DNA of 55,681 bases. Origin: an uncultured Bacteroidota bacterium. Lineage in GTDB: Bacteria > Bacteroidota > Bacteroidia > Chitinophagales > Saprospiraceae. The notes under the pieces are model-generated. The model was not told the origin of the DNA, ran no database searches, and worked only from the letters and a program-made list of their open reading frames with translations. The stretch's first letter is position 1, and each line of letters starts with the position of its first letter. Shown here one piece after another: positions 26,919 to 36,562 of the stretch. The translations under genes were made by a program, and so were the position numbers. The DNA lies in contig CALMSX010000032.1 of the NCBI GenBank assembly GCA_937872515.1, positions 1-55,681 on the forward strand, written 5' to 3'.

Positions 26919-27331
26919 TGTTGGTTTTTTGGATTCCTAAAGTAAACATACTAAATTTTTATTACTTACCCAAAGCAGACCGCTGGTCGTTCGGCACTGT
27001 GTGAAAAGCACCAAACGTAAAGCGGAACGCGCCAAATCCTTGCATAGAAAGCAGATTGTCAAGCATTTATCGGATTGAATAAAAAGCCTAGCAGATTGAG
27101 AACAGCATCAAGTCGACAAATGAATAACCGCTACGCCCTAACCCCTCACTGCCCTAACCCCTAAATTACTCCCTAGCCCCTAGCCCCTAACCCCTAAATT
27201 ACTCCCTAACCCTTAAAATAAAATTTGGTTGAACCCCATTTTAATTTGCATTAATATTAAATTTTGCAATAATCTTTTATTCCCACAGAATTAAAACTAT
27301 ATTTGCCGACGGAATTACGCAATCATACGGA
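26919..27331. repeat. Intergenic region with CCCTAACCCC-type repeats
   Basis: No gene is visible in this 413-base gap. From 27136 to 27214 it is built of CCCTAACCCCTAAATTACTC-like units. A 24-bp block at 27152-27175 recurs exactly at 27185-27208 (33-base period), with shorter CCCTAGCCCC copies between. The pyrimidine-rich strand is the plus strand. A role in structure or copy-number variation is possible; none is shown. Confidence 0.85.
27298..27305 (+). promoter_or_regulatory. -7 box of carA promoter
   Basis: TATATTTG fully matches the Bacteroidota -7 consensus, 26 bases before the carA ATG. No TTG at the usual spacing. Confidence 0.6.
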
Positions 27332-29735
<2,404 letters not shown>

Positions 29736-29756
29736 GGAAGAGCCTTAAAAAACTAT

Positions 29757-29793
29757 AATGCCCCGTAATTGCTTATTTACGGGGCATTTTTTT
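29757..29793 (+). terminator. Rho-independent terminator after eno
   Basis: AATGCCCCGTAA (29757-29768) pairs with TTTACGGGGCATT (29776-29788), followed by a T-run to 29793. Confidence 0.92.
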
Positions 29794-29932
29794 AGCAACA
29801 ACAGGGGGGTAGATTGCCCTGGATTTGGGGAAAATCAACTTTTTCCCTTTCTCGAAGCGATTGATCACCAAGTTCATTTAAAGAATCCAAAAAAGACGTA
29901 TCTTTACCAAAATTTTTCTAATGGGCTCTATA

Positions 29933-30244
29933 ATGAAACTACTGCAACAAGTGTTGTATCGACATTTGCATATTCATCCCAAATTTGTGAACAAGTTTAC
30001 CCTCGTCACCTGTCTGTTTATAATTTGGGTGGGTTTATTTGACACCCACAGTTTTTGGGATTCATTTCAGTTAAGCAGGACCATTTCTCGACTTGAAAAC
30101 GAAAAGGTGGAATTGCGCAAAAACATTGAAATAGCCAAGGCCGACAAATTGGACCTGGAAAGTAACAAAGAAAAATATGCGCGTGAAAAATACTTTATGC
30201 ACAAAGACAACGAAGAAGTTTTTATAATAGAAAGAAGTAAATAA
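29933..30244 (+). CDS. FtsB/DivIC-like septum formation initiator
   Basis: About 103 residues from ATG 29933 (MKLLQQVLYRHLHIHPKF); another in-frame ATG is at 29921. A short basic N-terminus is followed by one membrane helix (FTLVTCLFIIWVGLF) and then a coiled coil (ISRLENEKVELRKNIEIAKA) ending in KEKYAREKYFMHKDNEEVF, the conserved end of the FtsB/DivIC family. Such proteins connect FtsL and FtsQ/DivIB in the divisome. Its position just after eno matches eno-ftsB neighbourhoods in other bacteria. TATCTTTA at 29899-29906, one mismatch from the -7 consensus, may be its promoter. sucD follows after four bases. Confidence 0.85.
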   Translation: MKLLQQVLYRHLHIHPKFVNKFTLVTCLFIIWVGLFDTHSFWDSFQLSRTISRLENEKVELRKNIEIAKADKLDLESNKEKYAREKYFMHKDNEEVFIIERSK

Positions 30245-30248
30245 TTTT

Positions 30249-31127
30249 ATGAGCGTACTCGTAAACAAAGATTCAAAAATCATTGTACAAGGATTTACCG
30301 GAAAGGAAGGTAGTTTTCATGCTGAGCAAATGATTGAGTATGGAAGCCCGGTTGTAGGCGGTGTGACTCCAGGAAAGGGCGGCAGTCTTCACCTTGGTAA
30401 ACCCGTGTTTAATACCGTTCAGGAAGCGGTTAAGGCTACAGGTGCCGATGTTTCCATCATTTTTGTACCCCCGGCCTTTGCATCAGATGCCATCATGGAG
30501 GCTGCTGAGGCGGGAGTAAAAGTAATAATCTGTATAACAGAGGGAATTCCTGTTCAGGACATGGTGAAAGTAAAAGCTTACCTTGAACAATATCCCGTTA
30601 CCTTAATAGGTCCCAACTGTCCGGGTGTAATCACACCGGGTGAAGCCAAGGTAGGAATCATGCCTGGCTTTGTCTTCAAAAAAGGAAGGATTGGCGTGGT
30701 ATCAAAATCAGGTACACTTACCTATGAAGCAGCAGACCAGATTGTGAAAGCAGGCTTGGGTATTTCTACTGCTATCGGTATTGGAGGAGACCCCATCATT
30801 GGAACTCCAACCAGAGAAGCGGTAAAATTATTGATGGAAGATCCTGAGACCGATGGCATTGTTTTGATTGGTGAAATTGGGGGCAATTACGAAGCCCTCG
30901 CGGCAAAATACATCCGTGAAACAGGCAATAAAAAGCCGGTTGTTGGCTTTATTGCCGGACAAACAGCACCCAAGGGTAGAACAATGGGACACGCAGGAGC
31001 CATTGTAGGAGGACATGATGACACCGCTGAGGCCAAGATGCGAATTTTGGAAGAAAATGGCATAATTGTAGTCAAGAGTCCTGCTGAAATTGGAGAAACC
31101 ATAGCCAGGGTAGTAGCAGGTAAATAG
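30249..31127 (+). CDS. sucD: Succinyl-CoA ligase subunit alpha
   Basis: A 292-residue alpha subunit. The CoA-binding N-terminus reads IIVQGFTGKEGSFHAEQM and GGVTPGKGG; the phosphorylated histidine is His248 in TMGHAGAIVGG. The segment IGPNCPGVITPGEAKVGIMPG is also typical. With SucC it makes succinate and ATP (or GTP) from succinyl-CoA in the TCA cycle. sucC is not adjacent, so subunit genes are split. Coupled closely to the divIC-like gene and closed by a terminator. Confidence 0.97.
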   Translation: MSVLVNKDSKIIVQGFTGKEGSFHAEQMIEYGSPVVGGVTPGKGGSLHLGKPVFNTVQEAVKATGADVSIIFVPPAFASDAIMEAAEAGVKVIICITEGIPVQDMVKVKAYLEQYPVTLIGPNCPGVITPGEAKVGIMPGFVFKKGRIGVVSKSGTLTYEAADQIVKAGLGISTAIGIGGDPIIGTPTREAVKLLMEDPETDGIVLIGEIGGNYEALAAKYIRETGNKKPVVGFIAGQTAPKGRTMGHAGAIVGGHDDTAEAKMRILEENGIIVVKSPAEIGETIARVVAGK

Positions 31128-31148
31128 TCAATACAACTTATAAAAAAC

Positions 31149-31180
31149 AAAGAGCCCTTGAGTAATCAAGGGCTCTTTTT
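31149..31180 (+). terminator. Rho-independent terminator after sucD
   Basis: AGAGCCCTTGA (31151-31161) pairs perfectly with TCAAGGGCTCT (31166-31176), loop of four bases, T-run to 31180. Confidence 0.93.
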
Positions 31181-31184
31181 GTTG

Positions 31185-31224
31185 AGAAAAATAACGCCCC
31201 AATACACATTTGCACCAGGGCGTT
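31185..31224 (-). terminator. Terminator of the fasciclin gene
   Basis: On the minus strand AACGCCC (31224-31218) pairs with GGGCGTT (31199-31193) and is followed by ATTTTT. It lies 21 bases after the fasciclin stop codon. Confidence 0.7.
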
Positions 31225-31244
31225 CAAAACAAAGCTGTTCTTTA

Positions 31245-32363
31245 TCAAAGCTTTACAACTCTATGGATCGATATTTTACTAACTCCTTCCTGTACCTCCA
31301 ATAAATAGGTGCCCGGAATCTGGTCAAAATTTAGGTTGATGATTCTTTCGGAACTTGCTTTTTCAACTTCTCTTCCAAACAGGTCAATAAGTCTTGCTGA
31401 AATTGCTCCCTTATTTTTAGACTCAATGGTTAACCCTCTCACACTTGGATTAGGATAAACAGTAACATCAGATGTTCCATCGACCTCATTGGTCGCGCTT
31501 GGCGGTAACAAAACAGCATCAATTACATGTACTATGCCATTGTCTGCCAAAACATCGGCCACCGTCACTTTAGCATTGTTGATAAAAACACCATCCGAAT
31601 TGATAGTAACCGTGATTTCTTTTCCATTGATGGTCGCTATGGTTTGTCCATTGCTCAAATCACTTGACAAAGCTTCGCCGGCCACTGCATGGTACAACAA
31701 AATCTGGGTGAGCAAGCCCTGAGGGTCTGCCAACAAGGCTTCGATGGTTCCGGCAGGTAGTGCAGCAAAGGCGGCATCGGTGGGTGCAAAGACGGTAAAA
31801 GGACCATCACCTTGAAGGGTAGAAACCAAACCGGCAGCACTGACAGCCGCTACAAGGGTGGTGTGAACGGGAGAATTTAGGGCTATGTCAACTACGGTCG
31901 TAGGAGGTAAAATCACAGCATCAATAACGTGTACAACCCCGTTGTTGGCGATGACATCGGCCACGGTAACCTTGGCATTGTTGATAAAAACGCCAACGGC
32001 ATTGATTTTTACTGAAACAGACTTACCGTTGATGGTTTTGATAAATTGGCCATTGTTAAGCCCTGAGCTAAGCGCATTGGCACCTACAGTATGGAAGAGC
32101 AGGATGTCGGTAAGAGCTCCCTGAGGGTCTGCCAACAAGGCTTCGATGGTTCCGGCAGGTAGAGCGGCAAAGGCAGCATCGGTGGGTGCAAAGACGGTAA
32201 AAGGACCCTGACCTTGGAGGGTTGTAGCCAGGTCTGCTGCAACAACTGCTGCTTCGAGGGTATTGTGATCAGGCGAATTAACAATGATGTCAACAACACT
32301 TTGACTTTGGATTTTTAAAGTGGTCAACAGAAGGGTGATAAACAGTAAAAGTTTAGATTTCAT
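31245..32363 (-). CDS. Secreted protein with two fasciclin (FAS1) domains and T9SS type A domain
   Basis: About 372 residues from ATG 32363 (MKSKLLLFITLLLTTLKIQSQ), which begins with a clean signal peptide; the frame is open to 32456 but the extra N-terminus is unlikely. Two FAS1 domains follow (about residues 22-155 and 156-285), each with SPxHxTL-type H1 and the H2-like motif VADVIANNGVVHVIDAVILPP or its twin. The last 75 residues are a type A sorting domain (VYPNPSVRGLTIESK ... LFGREVEKA ... GTYLLEVQEG). FAS1 domains mediate adhesion to matrix or polymers. The domains share exact DNA blocks, so duplication is recent or maintained by conversion. Divergent from an ECF sigma gene. Confidence 0.9.
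   Translation of the reverse strand: MKSKLLLFITLLLTTLKIQSQSVVDIIVNSPDHNTLEAAVVAADLATTLQGQGPFTVFAPTDAAFAALPAGTIEALLADPQGALTDILLFHTVGANALSSGLNNGQFIKTINGKSVSVKINAVGVFINNAKVTVADVIANNGVVHVIDAVILPPTTVVDIALNSPVHTTLVAAVSAAGLVSTLQGDGPFTVFAPTDAAFAALPAGTIEALLADPQGLLTQILLYHAVAGEALSSDLSNGQTIATINGKEITVTINSDGVFINNAKVTVADVLADNGIVHVIDAVLLPPSATNEVDGTSDVTVYPNPSVRGLTIESKNKGAISARLIDLFGREVEKASSERIINLNFDQIPGTYLLEVQEGVSKISIHRVVKL
31717..31760 (-). repeat. 44-bp exact internal repeat, copy 1 (FAS1 gene)
   Basis: Identical to 32119-32162. It encodes the segment LPAGTIEALLADPQG of the second FAS1 domain. Confidence 0.9.
32119..32162 (-). repeat. 44-bp exact internal repeat, copy 2 (FAS1 gene)
   Basis: Identical to 31717-31760, 402 bases away, encoding the same segment in the first FAS1 domain. 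Flanking sequence is also very similar. Confidence 0.9.
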
Positions 32364-32541
32364 GTTCCATTTTTTTAGGTGAATGATGACCGATATATGC
32401 ACCATTTTAAAAAAGGGTTGCTTTTGTCTAATTAATTTTAACAATTTCTTAAACAAAAAGCCATGATTTATGTAATTATCCCGATATCCCTAAGGAAAGA
32501 ACCTAATTTTTTTATCCCTTGGGCAACTCTTATTATTCAAA

Positions 32542-33117
32542 ATGCATATCTCGGATATGGAAAACAAAGCTGTCAGGGAAGAAGAAAAACATATCCTCCT
32601 TGCCTTGGATGGGTCCCAAACCGCATTCAGGTGGCTGTATGATGCGTACAAAAAATCTCTTTTCCTGATCTGTTTGAGATATTGTTCAACCAGAGAAGAG
32701 GCAGAAGATATGCTTCAGAACGGCTTTATCCAGATTTTTAATGAATTATCGAGATTTGATCGCAACAAAGGCAGTTTTTACACCTGGTCCTCCAAAATAA
32801 TGGTAAATATCTGCTTGCAGGAATTAAGAAAGAAAAAGATACAGATTCAACCGGTTGACGATCCGGTGATTCATCAAAAATTAAAAGACGATTTCGATGC
32901 CATAGCCCATTTAAGCCTGGAAGAAACATTAAAAACATTACAAAAAATGCCATCTGGCTATAGAACCATATTTAATCTTTATCACATAGAAGGTTACAAC
33001 CATAAAGAGATTGCTGATATGTTGAGCATTACGGAATCAACCTCAAAGACACAGTTGATGAAGTCCAAAGTGTTTGCGAAAAAGTTATTGACTAATGAAA
33101 TCGAAATGACAAAATGA
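32542..33117 (+). CDS. ECF-type RNA polymerase sigma factor
   Basis: A 191-residue sigma-70 family factor with region 2 (AFRWLYDAYKKSLFLICLRY, EEAEDMLQNGFIQIFNELSRF) and region 4 (YRTIFNLYHIEGYNHKEIADML, STSKTQLMKSK) but no regions 1 or 3, as in ECF factors. A second ATG at 32557 (MENKAVREEEK) is an equally good start. The stop overlaps the start of the next gene (ATGA), which encodes a membrane-anchored protein that probably regulates it. It is divergent from the fasciclin gene; a shared control region of about 180 bases lies between. No TAnnTTTG box was found there. Confidence 0.92.
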   Translation: MHISDMENKAVREEEKHILLALDGSQTAFRWLYDAYKKSLFLICLRYCSTREEAEDMLQNGFIQIFNELSRFDRNKGSFYTWSSKIMVNICLQELRKKKIQIQPVDDPVIHQKLKDDFDAIAHLSLEETLKTLQKMPSGYRTIFNLYHIEGYNHKEIADMLSITESTSKTQLMKSKVFAKKLLTNEIEMTK

Positions 33118-34478
33118 GTAACCATCCTATTCAAATATTAAAATCATATCAGGAAGACTATTTTGGGTCAGGTCTTGATCTCGAACCTTCTGAGCAGGTC
33201 TGGGATGTGATACAGGCAAATTTGCCCAAAAAGAAAAAGAGAAGAGTCTTGATTATCTGGTTCTGGGCTGGACTTCTTTTAATAGCTGGCATCTTTGTTT
33301 CAAAACAATTTTTAAATGATAACCTAACTCATGCTAATCAGAGCAATAGTACAATTGTCAAATCATCACACCCAAATCCCGACATACATAGCAAAATCAA
33401 CTCCGGTACGAATCAATCCAATGTAGGCTCGCACTTGCCCAAAACCAAGATTAAGGGCACTGTGACTCCAGCTGCTTCTAATAACGGCAGCAGTGCATTC
33501 TCGCAAATTGTGAGCAATGAAAATTCGGGAAATAGTATGAAACCAGCAATCAGCCTTACTAAAGATCCCTTGGACTTGGGTAACGAGATTCAAGCATCGA
33601 CTGGTGGTGAAATTAGGACAGATGTGTTATTAATGCCCATCTCCGGCAATTCAAAAAATGGATTACAATATCCCAACCGGGAGGTGATTTGTGATCTTCC
33701 ATTGGAGAAAATTCAAAAAATGAATAATGAGGCATCACACAAGATTTGGCTTGGCTTCCATTATGCTATTTCTCCCTTCAAGCAAGACAAGGCATTTAAT
33801 CTGGTAGCCCCCTTCAGTGAACTCATTGTTGGCTCCTATTACAACCAACGACAACATATTGGTTTTGATTTGTATTTGCCCTTGCGCAGAAATTGGTCAG
33901 CAGTAATAAAACCATCGGTGGCAAGAGAAAATTTGATAACCGATTACGATTTGAACATCCCTTACGACTACAACTCAGAAAAGTATTTTGGAGCGTACAA
34001 TGAAAATTATTTTTCCCACTCTCTTCCTACTGATATGGGAAATATCAAAACCAATTTGGTGGTAACCCGATCTTCTGACAGCCCGGTCGGACACAATGAA
34101 CTGATTTCCTTAGATTTCAGGTCCAACCAAAGCCTTACATATTTGTCGGTGCCCATGGGTCTTGCCTTTGGCAATGGATTGCGAAAAAATGGGCTAACGG
34201 CTGCATTGACTTTTGTTCCCGAATATCTTATACACCGCAGTGTAAGTGTTGATCTCATTCACTCCAATCATACCTTTGTGTCACCCAAAGAAGTAAAGCT
34301 GAGCTCTGAAACAACGCGCAGTAAATGGCACTTAGGTGTTGGTCTTAATTTGGAGTATCGCCTGGCCTTATACCAGAATTGGTCGCTTCAGTTGCAGGGC
34401 AATTACAACCATTATTTGACACAAACGGGTAGAAGTAATCTCTATCAATTGCAAGTGGGGATTGGAAAACTATTTTAA
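33114..34478 (+). CDS. Membrane-anchored protein with probable C-terminal beta-barrel, likely sigma regulator
   Basis: A 454-residue protein with an unusual layout. Residues 1-44 are cytoplasmic in character with SEQVWDVIQANLPKKKKRR; one membrane helix follows (about 45-62). Residues 65-200 are a low-complexity Ser/Asn linker. Residues about 205-454 look like an outer-membrane beta-barrel: HKIWLGFHYAISPF, GSYYNQRQHIGFDLYLPLR, SLTYLSVPMGLAFGNGL, ending YQLQVGIGKLF with terminal Phe. Translation is coupled to the ECF sigma gene (ATGA). By analogy with anti-sigma factors the N-terminus may bind the sigma factor while the C-terminus senses or inserts in the outer membrane; this is inference. I cannot name a family with certainty. 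Confidence 0.7.
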   Translation: MSNHPIQILKSYQEDYFGSGLDLEPSEQVWDVIQANLPKKKKRRVLIIWFWAGLLLIAGIFVSKQFLNDNLTHANQSNSTIVKSSHPNPDIHSKINSGTNQSNVGSHLPKTKIKGTVTPAASNNGSSAFSQIVSNENSGNSMKPAISLTKDPLDLGNEIQASTGGEIRTDVLLMPISGNSKNGLQYPNREVICDLPLEKIQKMNNEASHKIWLGFHYAISPFKQDKAFNLVAPFSELIVGSYYNQRQHIGFDLYLPLRRNWSAVIKPSVARENLITDYDLNIPYDYNSEKYFGAYNENYFSHSLPTDMGNIKTNLVVTRSSDSPVGHNELISLDFRSNQSLTYLSVPMGLAFGNGLRKNGLTAALTFVPEYLIHRSVSVDLIHSNHTFVSPKEVKLSSETTRSKWHLGVGLNLEYRLALYQNWSLQLQGNYNHYLTQTGRSNLYQLQVGIGKLF

Positions 34479-34546
34479 GTAAGAATTTACTCCATTTAGT
34501 TGAAGGAGTTAAGAATCGATGAATCCGACGTATTTATATTTAAGCG

Positions 34547-34587
34547 AAAAAAAATAGACCCGTAAAGATCGTTATCTTCACGAGTCT
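34547..34587 (-). terminator. Terminator of the solenoid-kelch-LytTR unit
   Basis: On the minus strand a 14-bp stem, AGACTCGTGAAGAT (34587-34574) with ATCTTTACGGGTCT (34569-34556), pairs fully when two G-U pairs are allowed; the loop is four bases and eight U's follow (34554-34547). It lies 72 bases after the LytTR stop. The rest of the gap 34479-34658 holds no gene. Confidence 0.88.
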
Positions 34588-34658
34588 CATTCTGGTATAA
34601 TAAATTTTTATCAGTGAGATTTCGGGAATAATATGATTTTGTTTATGGGACCAAAGTG

Positions 34659-35069
34659 TTAGGGTTGGTAATAATTCAGCAATTGTTTTCTCATACCCCT
34701 CGAATAAACAGCAGTATGGCTTTCTGCTAGGAGGAGTTGATATGTGCCCATTTTCATCTCAATCACCTTTTCGGCATTGATCAAATAGGTCTTGTGTATT
34801 CTTAACAATTGAGCAGAATTAAATTTATCAGCCCAATATTTGATGGTCTTGCTGGTGAGGATGGATTGATGATTGTCGAGAATAATATAAGAATAATTTC
34901 CAGCAGCTTTGATCAGAATAATTTCATTGACACATATTTTTTTTCTTGCACCTTGATTAATAACAAAAATGCCTGGATTGGAATTTTTTACCAATTGGAA
35001 ATGGGCATTAGGATTTAAATTTATAACTGTAGCTTCACTGTTTGAGGAAAGGTGGGATATGGCGCTCAT
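34659..35069 (-). CDS. LytTR-family DNA-binding regulator without receiver domain
   Basis: A 136-residue protein whose residues about 35-132 form a LytTR DNA-binding domain: KICVNEIILIKAAGNYSYIIL, LTSKTIKYWADKF, LLRIHKTYLINAEKVIEMK and the end AVYSRGMRKQLLNYY. LytTR domains bind the major groove with beta-strands, usually as activators of surface or extracellular genes. The N-terminal 34 residues hold no receiver domain, so a histidine kinase probably does not control it directly. It begins nine bases after the kelch gene and is the last gene of the unit, followed by a strong terminator. Autoregulation of its own unit is a natural hypothesis. Confidence 0.88.
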   Translation of the reverse strand: MSAISHLSSNSEATVINLNPNAHFQLVKNSNPGIFVINQGARKKICVNEIILIKAAGNYSYIILDNHQSILTSKTIKYWADKFNSAQLLRIHKTYLINAEKVIEMKMGTYQLLLAESHTAVYSRGMRKQLLNYYQP

Positions 35070-35078
35070 GGTTTCGGA

Positions 35079-36488
35079 TTAATTTTTTGAATAGAGGTAC
35101 ATGTTGATATTAACCGCCGGAAGATATCCGTTGGATATTGGATTGTATTTTTTACCATCGTTAAAAGAAGTGTTATTATCACCACCTCCCCAAATGATTT
35201 GTTCACTTCCGGTCCAAATGCTTGAGTGACTGCTCCTGGCGGATGGACTATTGGTTGAGCTTGTAGTAATCCATGCATTGGATGTTGGATTGTATCTGGC
35301 TCCGGTGTTATTTACTACGTCTTCATGCATGCCTCCCCATATAATCATCTCTGATCCGGTCCATACAGCACTATTGGATACTCTCGGCGTGGGTGCATTG
35401 ACCAGGGTAGTTGTTGACCATGTATTGGATGTTGCATTGTAGACTCCTCCTGTATTAATACCCATAACTGGAGAGTTAGTACTGTTGGTGCCACCCCAAA
35501 CGATCATTTTATTTCCGGTCCAAATAGCGGAATGCAAAAATCTGACAACCCCGCTGTGTGTTAAAGTAGTCCATGTATCGGTGATGGGGTTATATTTTTT
35601 AGTGGTGTTGTTATTGATACCACCGTGTATAATCATGGCATCTCCTGTCCAGACAGCACTGTGATAAGCAGTTGAAGTGGGTGCATTGCTGAGTGAAATA
35701 ATAGTCCATGTATCGGAAATTGGGTTGTATTTGGCCCCAATATTGGTGGGGGTTAAAGGTGTTAGAGAATTGATTCCTCCCCAAACGATCATCTCTGTCC
35801 CTGTCCAGACGGCACTATGGGCATATTTGGAAGGAGCATTGACAGTTGACATGGGGGTCCATGTATCGGTGGTTGGATTGTATCTGGCTCCCGAATTAAA
35901 AACAAATCCTACATCTGTACCTCCCCAAACGATCATTTCGGTGCCTGTCCAAAGGGCTGTATTAAAGATTCTTTGCGAGGGGCTGGCTATAGCAGACATG
36001 GATTCCCATTGATCCAATTCTGGGTTGTAGCGGCCTCCTGCATTTTGGTCACAATCCCATGTTATCATCTCAGTACCCGTCCAGACCGAATAAATTCCGG
36101 GCATAGCAGGAGGTCCATTGGTACCTGTTATATCTGAAAATGATCCAGGCCCCAACATTGAAGCCTCTTGTTCAAATGGAATAGTAAAGCGACCCTTTTT
36201 GGTAAAACCATTGTTGAGGAGGAAGGAGTTGTTTTCCACTTCACTGAGAAGAATACCTGTGGAGGGCACACCTATCAACTGCAAACTTTTTAAGGCTACG
36301 GCATTGGCAGTATCTAACACCATTGCATAGGCCGCATCATTGTATTCACTGATATGAATAGGATCCAACTTAAGCTTTCCAAGTATTTCTACCGATTGTC
36401 CTTTTAATGTGAATGGGCTCAGCAGGGCTAAACTCTGCCATGTAAGCAGAAATAAAATGTGGATTATATAAAATTTTGAAGTATACAT
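35079..36488 (-). CDS. Secreted kelch-repeat protein
   Basis: About 469 residues from ATG 36488 (MYTSKFYIIHILFLLTWQSLALLSP), which gives a signal peptide; the open frame extends to 36521. Seven copies of a kelch-like blade follow, with the core WTGTEMIVWGG and partner YNPTTDTWTPMSTVNAPS; the last copies read WTGSEMIIWGG and WTGSEQIIWGG. Such repeats fold as a beta-propeller and usually bind protein or glycan. There is no T9SS domain at the end (SNGYLPAVNINMYLYSKN), so the route across the outer membrane is unclear. It lies between the solenoid protein and the LytTR regulator on the same strand. Confidence 0.88.
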   Translation of the reverse strand: MYTSKFYIIHILFLLTWQSLALLSPFTLKGQSVEILGKLKLDPIHISEYNDAAYAMVLDTANAVALKSLQLIGVPSTGILLSEVENNSFLLNNGFTKKGRFTIPFEQEASMLGPGSFSDITGTNGPPAMPGIYSVWTGTEMITWDCDQNAGGRYNPELDQWESMSAIASPSQRIFNTALWTGTEMIVWGGTDVGFVFNSGARYNPTTDTWTPMSTVNAPSKYAHSAVWTGTEMIVWGGINSLTPLTPTNIGAKYNPISDTWTIISLSNAPTSTAYHSAVWTGDAMIIHGGINNNTTKKYNPITDTWTTLTHSGVVRFLHSAIWTGNKMIVWGGTNSTNSPVMGINTGGVYNATSNTWSTTTLVNAPTPRVSNSAVWTGSEMIIWGGMHEDVVNNTGARYNPTSNAWITTSSTNSPSARSSHSSIWTGSEQIIWGGGDNNTSFNDGKKYNPISNGYLPAVNINMYLYSKN

Positions 36489-36562
36489 GTTACTTAAGTT
36501 AAAGCTCAATTGTAAAGTCAAAAAAGTATTTGTTGGTATCTTAAAAGTTAAATGACCAATAT

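Noticed and set aside
27136..27214. Telomere or replicon end
   Set aside because: The repeats are few, irregular and flanked on both sides by normal chromosomal genes.
29758..30042. Plus-strand open frame after eno
   Set aside because: It begins inside the eno terminator and overlaps the divIC-like gene in another frame; composition is not protein-like.
32364..32456. 31-residue N-terminal extension of the fasciclin protein
   Set aside because: It precedes a perfect signal peptide starting at ATG 32363 and would mask it.
34479..34658. Small gene or RNA in the gap
   Set aside because: The only strong structure is the minus-strand terminator; no start-stop pair with coding character.
36489..36562. 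Frameshift joining the solenoid and kelch genes into one protein
   Set aside because: The kelch gene has its own signal peptide and a different repeat type.
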